A stretch of 12,580 nucleotides of DNA from an uncultured Prevotella sp. (GTDB lineage Bacteria > Bacteroidota > Bacteroidia > Bacteroidales > Bacteroidaceae), in NCBI GenBank assembly GCA_900548745.1, contig URLQ01000083.1:1-12580 (forward strand). Direction: 5' to 3'. Both the position numbers and the translations under genes were made by a program. Under the pieces are notes generated by a model. That model saw only the letters and a program-made list of their open reading frames with translations, ran no database searches and was not told the origin of the DNA. Of this stretch, positions 7,513-12,580 are shown one piece after another. Each line of letters opens with the position of its first letter. Position 1 is the first letter of the stretch.

Positions 7513-7828
7513 TTTCTTCTTCAGGTTTCTCGTCATCACTAAGAACAAATATGTCCTCGTCATTCGCCTTCATCATATAGTTTTCCCTTGCTATTTTAGT
7601 GATGGCATGAGGATTACGCCGCAGCTCATTAAGCTTCTGCTCGTCTTGCTCATACTGATTATTGTATTTGTCAATCTGTTCCTGCAGCTCACTTATCTGC
7701 AAACTATACTGCGCACGGGTCAGGAAGCTGTTATCGTCAATAACACCCACCAACAAGCCACCTATTATAATAACTATCCAATAGCGGTTGTGCGAAATAA
7801 AATTCAGAACAGGATTTATCCGACTCAT
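7496..7828 (-). CDS. FtsB/DivIC-like septum formation protein
   Basis: Protein of 110 residues with the usual bitopic layout of the family: a short cytoplasmic N-terminus, one membrane helix (about 16-30), and an extracytoplasmic coiled coil (about 40-71, ISELQEQIDKYNNQYEQDEQ). A conserved-looking segment ITKIAREN..MKANDEDIFVL (76-95) and an acidic tail follow. FtsB and DivIC proteins join FtsL and FtsQ/DivIB in the divisome and help activate septal peptidoglycan synthesis. The family is short and diverges quickly, so the call rests on layout plus the IAREN-type motif. Transcription likely starts from the promoter at 7862-7869, about 27 nt before the ATG. The end of the gene overlaps a membrane protein gene by 17 nt. 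Confidence 0.85.
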   Translation of the reverse strand: MSRINPVLNFISHNRYWIVIIIGGLLVGVIDDNSFLTRAQYSLQISELQEQIDKYNNQYEQDEQKLNELRRNPHAITKIARENYMMKANDEDIFVLSDDEKPEEENETAK

Positions 7829-7861
7829 ATTTATTTATCTTATTTTTTTCTGTTTTATATG

Positions 7862-7869
7862 CAAAGGTA
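7862..7869 (-). promoter_or_regulatory. -7 promoter element for the FtsB-like gene
   Basis: The minus strand reads TACCTTTG, an exact match to TAnnTTTG. It lies 33 nt upstream of the ATG at 7828, a normal distance. The -33 element is poor. The dnaX promoter element faces away from it 23 nt further right, so the two transcripts share one compact control region. Confidence 0.65.
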
Positions 7870-7892
7870 GCTTAATTGAGCGAATTTTACAT

Positions 7893-7900
7893 TATCTTTG
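7893..7900 (+). promoter_or_regulatory. -7 promoter element for dnaX
   Basis: TATCTTTG is an exact match to TAnnTTTG and lies 29 nt upstream of the dnaX ATG at 7930. No good -33 TTTG is present at the usual distance. An imperfect direct repeat (AGCGAATTTTA at 7879-7889, AGCGAAATTTTA at 7911-7922) flanks the element. Confidence 0.65.
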
Positions 7901-7929
7901 CAAGAAATTAAGCGAAATTTTATCATATT

Positions 7930-9756
7930 ATGGAAGAATACATAGTTTCGGCAAGAAAATACCGCCCTATGTCATTCGACTCGGTAGTAGGACAGAGTGC
8001 TCTGACCACTACGCTGAAGAATGCCGTAAAAAGCGGGAAACTCGCTCATGCATACCTGTTCTGCGGACCTCGCGGAGTGGGAAAAACCACATGTGCCAGA
8101 ATATTTGCCAAGGCAATAAACTGCCAACACCCTACAGCAGAGGGCGAGGCGTGCAATGAATGTGAGAGTTGCAAGGCTTTCAACGAACAGAGGTCGTACA
8201 ACATATTTGAACTTGACGCCGCAAGCAACAACTCCGTCGACAACATCAAGACCCTGATGGAGCAGACACGTATTCCGCCGCAGATTGGACGCTACAAGGT
8301 GTTTATCATCGACGAGGTCCACATGCTGAGCACACAGGCTTTCAACGCTTTTCTGAAAACGCTGGAAGAGCCACCGGCACATGTAATCTTCATCCTTGCC
8401 ACAACAGAGAAGCACAAGATTCTGCCTACCATCCTGTCGCGTTGCCAAATCTACGACTTCGAGCGCATGACGGTACCTTCCATCATTAACCACCTGAAGA
8501 TGGTGGCACAGAAAGAAGGAATAACCTATGAGGACGAGGCACTGAACGTAATTGCAGAGAAGGCTGAAGGCGGTATGCGCGACGCACTCTCCGTGTTCGA
8601 CCAGGCAGCAAGCTTCTGTCAGGGCAACATCACGTATGCCAAGGTTATAGAGGACCTCAACGTTCTTGACTCCGACAATTATTTCAACATAGTGAACCTG
8701 TGTCTTGAGAACAAGGCAGCTGAGGTGATGGTTCTGCTCAACAACATCATTGCAAAGGGCTTTGACGGAGGGAACCTTATAGGCGGCCTCGCCAACCATG
8801 TGCGAAATGTACTGATGGCGAAGGACAGCCAGACGATTCCATTACTTGAGGTAAGCGAACAGCAAGCTGCAAAATATAAGGAACAGGCTGCAAAATGCCC
8901 TACCAAATTCCTATATCAGGCTCTGAAGATAATGAACGAATGTGACATTAACTACAGGCAGAGCAGCAATAAACGCCTTCTTGTGGAAATAACCCTCATT
9001 AGGGTGGCACAGATTACACAACCCGACGACGAAGGTGCCTCTGTGGGGCGTAGCCCCAAGAGATTGAAAAGCCTGTTCAAGAAACTCATAGCAGCTTCGC
9101 AGCAAAAGACAGTCCAGCAGGTGGCTGCCGCTGCGGCCCCATTGCAGCAAGGTGAACTTCGTGCTGCAAATGGCGGAGCTATATCCTCACCACAACAAGA
9201 GAGCATCAACCCCTCTTCCTCTCAGACGGCTCCACTGTCTGCTCCGTCTGCCACGCCAACCCCTTCCGCCGCAGCACCTAAAGGTCCGGCTCTGAAGCTT
9301 GGCAGTATTGGCAAATCATTTGCCAACCTAAGGCGCGGTCCAGAGAAGCCTGTCTATGAAAAAGAGGCAGAAAAGAAACAGACAGGACAGCATGAGACTT
9401 TTGATGAAGACATGCTCATACTGCAATGGATGTCAATGTGCAACCGCATGCCAGACACGATGACCGGCACTGCGACAAGACTGAAGAACATAACTCCGGA
9501 AATAACAAATTTCCCGGAGATTGAGATTATTGCTGACAACAAGATGCTTCTCGAAGATATACAGAAAATAAAGGGAAGAATACGCAACACTCTCATACAG
9601 ACTCTCCACAACGACGACATTGAACTCACTCTCCGCCTTGCGCGTCCTGAAGAGGTGAAGAAGATTCTGTCTCCAAAAGAACTGTATGAAGAGCTTTGCA
9701 ACAACAACCCTGCCATAAAAAAACTTGGAGATCTGTTATCTCTCCAGTTTACATAA
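7930..9756 (+). CDS. dnaX: DNA polymerase III subunits gamma/tau
   Basis: Protein of 608 residues, the ATPase of the replicative clamp loader, which opens the sliding clamp and links the polymerases to the helicase. The AAA+ part (about 1-180) has Walker A GPRGVGKT (46-53), the zinc cysteines C65, C75, C78 and C81, Walker B FIIDEVHML (125-133), sensor 1 LATT (156-159), the SRC arginine finger (170-172) and sensor 2 region GGMRDALS (214-221). A helical collar domain follows to about 360. A low-complexity A/Q/P/S linker spans about 386-455. The C-terminal domain (about 487-608) is of the tau type. I see no A-rich slippery site before a stem that would support a shortened gamma form. The ATG at 7930 follows the promoter closely and starts at the conserved region, so it is secure. 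The gene ends 85 nt before the convergent GH140 gene. Confidence 0.96.
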   Translation: MEEYIVSARKYRPMSFDSVVGQSALTTTLKNAVKSGKLAHAYLFCGPRGVGKTTCARIFAKAINCQHPTAEGEACNECESCKAFNEQRSYNIFELDAASNNSVDNIKTLMEQTRIPPQIGRYKVFIIDEVHMLSTQAFNAFLKTLEEPPAHVIFILATTEKHKILPTILSRCQIYDFERMTVPSIINHLKMVAQKEGITYEDEALNVIAEKAEGGMRDALSVFDQAASFCQGNITYAKVIEDLNVLDSDNYFNIVNLCLENKAAEVMVLLNNIIAKGFDGGNLIGGLANHVRNVLMAKDSQTIPLLEVSEQQAAKYKEQAAKCPTKFLYQALKIMNECDINYRQSSNKRLLVEITLIRVAQITQPDDEGASVGRSPKRLKSLFKKLIAASQQKTVQQVAAAAAPLQQGELRAANGGAISSPQQESINPSSSQTAPLSAPSATPTPSAAAPKGPALKLGSIGKSFANLRRGPEKPVYEKEAEKKQTGQHETFDEDMLILQWMSMCNRMPDTMTGTATRLKNITPEITNFPEIEIIADNKMLLEDIQKIKGRIRNTLIQTLHNDDIELTLRLARPEEVKKILSPKELYEELCNNNPAIKKLGDLLSLQFT

Positions 9757-9763
9757 CAACAAT

Positions 9764-9820
9764 AAAAAGGAAAGCGGCACAACAACATATATAAATGTTG
9801 CCATGCCGCTTTTCTTTATT
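9764..9820. terminator. Bidirectional terminator between dnaX and the GH140 gene
   Basis: AAAGGAAAGCGGCA (9766-9779) pairs with TGCCGCTTTTCTTT (9804-9817), giving 14 bp including one G-U pair. Inside, CAACAT (9783-9788) pairs with ATGTTG (9795-9800). The outer ends are A-rich on the left and T-rich on the right, so each strand reads a GC-rich stem followed by T-rich sequence. It starts just after the dnaX stop and ends about 20 nt before the GH140 stop, which fits shared termination of the two convergent transcripts. Confidence 0.85.
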
Positions 9821-9841
9821 GTAACCTTACAGACAAATAAC

Positions 9842-11275
9842 TTAATCTTTCTCTACCAGTTCCGTCTGGTTCTTTTTCAGATAGTCCTTGCTCGCATCCA
9901 CTGCAATGAGCACACGGTCGCTGCCACGGAGATAAGCACCATCATAGGTGAAGTCAGTCACCTTGTTGTCCATCTCACCGACAAAAGTCAGCTTTCCGTC
10001 AGTAGGATTCATCCACCATACGTTTTTCTTGCTTCCGCTAATCTTTGTCAAGTCGATCTTCATCGGTTTGCCACTATAGTTGTATACGAGCATGAAGTCT
10101 GTGCCACGCATTGCTATAACACGGTCGTAGCGTTCGCCATTCTCTCCGGCAATGATGCTTTGGTCGCCCTCTCCCTCTGTATACGGGAAAGCAAGCATCA
10201 GCCACTTCAAATACTTCATCTGATTATAGCCAGGGTCTTTCATTGCATCCCACCATGGCTTCTCTGCACCGAAAGAAGAGAGTACTCCAGGACGCATAAA
10301 CTGCATTACGGAGTTATGCCCATATGTATGTCCGAAAGCTCCTCCGAACACAGCCCAGTAGGCATAACGACGCACGTCATAGTCCATCCAGCGCGGAGCG
10401 GAGAAGTCGTGCAGTCCTTGTGGAATGTCCTCATAAGAAGGTTCTCCGTCAATGACCGGTCTGAGAGGTTTCTTCTCGAAGCTCATGTCAACATAGCGCC
10501 AGTTGTCCTCCTCTGTATTGTCTTTTATGGTATAGTCACCGTCACCGTTGCGCTGTCCGTAGCGTCGGTGTCCGCTCTGGAACATATTGAAGTCCATCCA
10601 CTCGCGGTCGTTGAACCATCGTGCAGAAGTTGTTCTGCCACGCGGATGGAAAGTCATGATATGGTTCTTGTCGTATTTCTTTATGGAGCGTGCAAGTGCG
10701 TCCCATACCTCTGGCGATTTGTCTCCGAGGATGTCTCCACCTATCATCCATATAATGTTCGGCTTGTTTTTGTATCTTTCTCCGAGAAACTTTCCGTATG
10801 CCTCTGCTTTCTTTACGTCCATCTGTCCTATCATAGAGCCCCAGATGCAGTCCATAGCAATATATATGCCGTTTGCTGCCGCACAGTCCACGATATAGTC
10901 CATGTGCTCCCAGTATCCGTATACTCCGGGCTTTGACACTTTGCTGAAGTCAAATTCCTTGTTGTTTGCCTGCTGACCATACACGTTGAAAGTAGGTATG
11001 GCGTTCAGCACCTGTATCTGCTCCACGTTGTATCCGCAAAGTCTTTCCTTGGTGAGGAAGTAGTCCACCTCGTCGCGGTTCAGTCTTTCCGGCAGCAGCC
11101 AAGCCGTATTTCCGAGCCAGAAGAATGCTTTTCCGTTCTCATGCACGAGATAACGTTGGTTTGACGACACTTTCAGTTTACCGTTGTCCCACGGCTTGTA
11201 GATTGCCTTTTTTGCAGCATTCACAGCAGTTGTGGCAAGCAGCATAAGGGCTGCGATAAATAATGTTTTTCTCAT
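9842..11275 (-). CDS. GH140-type secreted apiosidase-like glycosidase
   Basis: Protein of 477 residues with a signal peptide (1-20, likely cut after VNA). Residues about 28-360 form a DUF4038/apiosidase-like TIM barrel: WLGNTAWLLPERL near 53, GYNVEQIQVL at 81-90, IIWMIGGD at 174-181 and VIDGEPSYE at 274-282. D181 and E278 stand where the catalytic acid pair of GH140 (characterised in Bacteroides thetaiotaomicron BT1012) is expected. Residues about 380-465 form a beta domain of the kind labelled putative collagen-binding. GH140 enzymes release apiose-linked side chains from rhamnogalacturonan II, and the lengths agree. The ATG lies 46 nt after the GH95 stop on the same strand, so the two are probably one operon. 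Related DUF4038 proteins of unknown activity are the main alternative, so the substrate stays inferred. Confidence 0.88.
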   Translation of the reverse strand: MRKTLFIAALMLLATTAVNAAKKAIYKPWDNGKLKVSSNQRYLVHENGKAFFWLGNTAWLLPERLNRDEVDYFLTKERLCGYNVEQIQVLNAIPTFNVYGQQANNKEFDFSKVSKPGVYGYWEHMDYIVDCAAANGIYIAMDCIWGSMIGQMDVKKAEAYGKFLGERYKNKPNIIWMIGGDILGDKSPEVWDALARSIKKYDKNHIMTFHPRGRTTSARWFNDREWMDFNMFQSGHRRYGQRNGDGDYTIKDNTEEDNWRYVDMSFEKKPLRPVIDGEPSYEDIPQGLHDFSAPRWMDYDVRRYAYWAVFGGAFGHTYGHNSVMQFMRPGVLSSFGAEKPWWDAMKDPGYNQMKYLKWLMLAFPYTEGEGDQSIIAGENGERYDRVIAMRGTDFMLVYNYSGKPMKIDLTKISGSKKNVWWMNPTDGKLTFVGEMDNKVTDFTYDGAYLRGSDRVLIAVDASKDYLKKNQTELVEKD

Positions 11276-11321
11276 TTCCTTTTATTTTATATTTCTGTTT
11301 TCTGTTATAATTATCTTACAA

Positions 11322-12580
11322 TTATTTTTTCATTCTCAGCTCCACCGTTTGTCCTTTCTTGGTAGCGATGTCATACAAGTAGGTTTTCTTCAAGGCAGGC
11401 ATCTGTTCTATTTTTTCGGGGAAGTTTATCTTCTGCCTTACATCCCTCGGTGTCTTGAAGAGAGGATTCTTGTTTTCGCCCTTTGCCTCTTTCAGCCCTT
11501 TACCTGCGAGTGGCACAGAGGAGCGTATACGTAGGTTGCCGCCGCTTTCCGACTTCACCGTTGCCTTCACGATGTTGTTGTTTTTCCATTCCATGCTTAC
11601 TTCAAAGCCTCCTCTTGCCTTCAGTCCGCTCACTGAGCCTTCCGTCCATGCGTCGGGCAATGCCGGCAGCAGATAGACAAAGCCGTCGTGGCTCTGCAGA
11701 AGCATTTCTCCTATGCCTGCCGTACAGCCGAAGTTGCCATCAATTTGGAATGGCGGGTGCGCGTCAAATAGGTTTGGGTATGTACCGCCTTTCTTTTTCT
11801 CGTTGCGCACGAGTGTCAGTTGGTCGCTAATAAGCTTAAGGGCGTGGTTTCCGTCGAGCAGTCTTGACCACAGACATACTTTCCATCCCATGCTCCATCC
11901 TGTAGAGGGGTCGCCTCTATGTATGAGTGAGGTACGTGCTGCCGCCGTCAGCTGTGGTGTACGGAACGGCGATATCTGGTTGCTTGGATAGAGGGCATAT
12001 AGGTGTGACACGTGGCGATGCTTGTCATCAGGATTGTCCCAATCGTCTTTCCATTCCTGTAGCTGTCCCCATCGTCCGGTCTGCAATGGCAGCATGCCGT
12101 CGAGTTTGTTCTGCAGACTGTCGGTAAATGCCTTGTCTTCCTTCTTTCCAAGGATTGTCGATGCATCAATTACGTGGTTGAAGAGGTCATGTATCAGCTC
12201 ATTGTCCATCGTCACTCCAGCCGCCGTTGTGGCATGATGCGGATGCTCGTTCTCTGGAGAGAGGCTCGGACATATCATCCAGTTGGTGTTGTTCGGGTTC
12301 CTCACCATTATCTGGTTGAGGAACCGTGCTGCCTCTTTCATTGTCGGATAAGCATCAGCGAGGAAGGTCTTGTCGCCCGTATACAGATAATGTTCCCACA
12401 GATGCTGGCTGAGCCATGCTCCTCCTGTAGGCCAGAGTCCTGACGGTGCCTTGTCTATTGCTCCTGTCACTCTCCACAGGTCTGTATTATGATGCAGCAC
12501 CCATCCGTCGGCTCCATACATCACCCTTGCCGACTCTCTGCCCGTCTGGCTCACGTCTTTTATGAGTTTGAAGAGCGGTG
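11322..12580 (-). CDS. GH95 family alpha-L-fucosidase/alpha-L-galactosidase, 5' end outside window
   Basis: The C-terminal 418 residues of a protein normally near 800 residues long. The frame stays open to the right edge; a GTG at 12554 lies inside the gene and is not its start. GH95 landmarks in order (counted from the first complete codon): YGADGWVLHHNTDLW (19-33), GGAWLSQHLWEHY (52-64), PSLSPENE (104-111) and FQIDGNFG (277-284). The glutamate of SPEN and the aspartate of IDGNFG likely correspond to the general acid and the water-activating aspartate of Bifidobacterium AfcA. The paired asparagines and the residue that separates L-fucose from L-galactose preference lie upstream, outside the window, so the sugar cannot be decided. 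Residues from about 305 form a beta-sandwich. Co-location with a GH140 gene favours L-galactose in rhamnogalacturonan II. Confidence 0.92.
   Translation of the reverse strand, partial: PLFKLIKDVSQTGRESARVMYGADGWVLHHNTDLWRVTGAIDKAPSGLWPTGGAWLSQHLWEHYLYTGDKTFLADAYPTMKEAARFLNQIMVRNPNNTNWMICPSLSPENEHPHHATTAAGVTMDNELIHDLFNHVIDASTILGKKEDKAFTDSLQNKLDGMLPLQTGRWGQLQEWKDDWDNPDDKHRHVSHLYALYPSNQISPFRTPQLTAAARTSLIHRGDPSTGWSMGWKVCLWSRLLDGNHALKLISDQLTLVRNEKKKGGTYPNLFDAHPPFQIDGNFGCTAGIGEMLLQSHDGFVYLLPALPDAWTEGSVSGLKARGGFEVSMEWKNNNIVKATVKSESGGNLRIRSSVPLAGKGLKEAKGENKNPLFKTPRDVRQKINFPEKIEQMPALKKTYLYDIATKKGQTVELRMKK

Noticed and set aside
7513..7563. Upstream ATG codons extending the small membrane protein to 157 residues
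   Set aside because: The extension lies wholly inside the FtsB-like gene, adds a non-helical basic stretch before the first membrane helix, and the 7512 start gives a compact overlap.
9045..9057. GGGGC-GTA-GCCCC hairpin in dnaX as a gamma/tau frameshift stimulator
   Set aside because: No slippery A-run lies just upstream. The segment encodes GRSPK, which looks like a normal conserved linker start.
9717..9723. Run of seven A near the end of dnaX as a programmed frameshift site
   Set aside because: It lies about 30 nt before the stop codon, far from the place where gamma would end, and no stem follows inside the gene at the right spacing.

Overview
The window looks like a chromosomal segment of a Bacteroidetes bacterium, most likely Prevotella or a close relative. 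The evidence is promoter -7 boxes of the Bacteroidetes form TAnnTTTG, weak or absent Shine-Dalgarno sites, a dnaX/FtsB-like gene pair, a DUF4369 lipoprotein, and large secreted plant-glycan hydrolases. No rRNA, tRNA, CRISPR array, phage gene or transposase was recognised.

Layout from left to right: (1) Bases 1-2648, minus strand, hold most of a very large secreted protein with an N-terminal GH43-like five-bladed propeller, a second region with sialidase-type Asp-boxes and a C-terminal beta-sandwich-like part. It runs off the left edge. (2) Bases 2649-3512 are an AT-rich gap without a convincing gene. It contains three 22-bp tandem repeats, two hairpins, a consensus promoter facing left and a possible 34-residue hydrophobic peptide. 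(3) Bases 3513-6066, minus strand, are a two-gene unit: a class I-type dihydroorotase (pyrC) followed 7 nt later by a membrane-anchored metallophosphoesterase. A strong hairpin with a T-tract lies directly before pyrC. (4) Bases 6157-6963, minus strand, encode a DUF4369-type lipoprotein with its own promoter. (5) Bases 7090-7828, minus strand, hold a small four-helix membrane protein overlapping the end of an FtsB/DivIC-like division protein. (6) Bases 7930-9756, plus strand, are dnaX, divergent from the FtsB-like gene and sharing a 101-nt promoter region. (7) Bases 9842-12580, minus strand, hold a GH95 enzyme (5' end outside the window) followed by a GH140-type apiosidase, probably one operon. 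A bidirectional terminator separates it from dnaX.

The middle (about 3.5-9.8 kb) is housekeeping: pyrimidine synthesis, replication clamp loader, division and envelope. Both flanks are carbohydrate-utilisation genes. GH95 next to GH140 recalls degradation of the pectin rhamnogalacturonan II, where L-galactose and apiose are side-chain sugars. That substrate is inference from family membership and pairing. I did not find clear evidence for a wholly new system. The least explained parts are the multidomain GH43-like protein and the 2.65-3.51 kb intergenic region.
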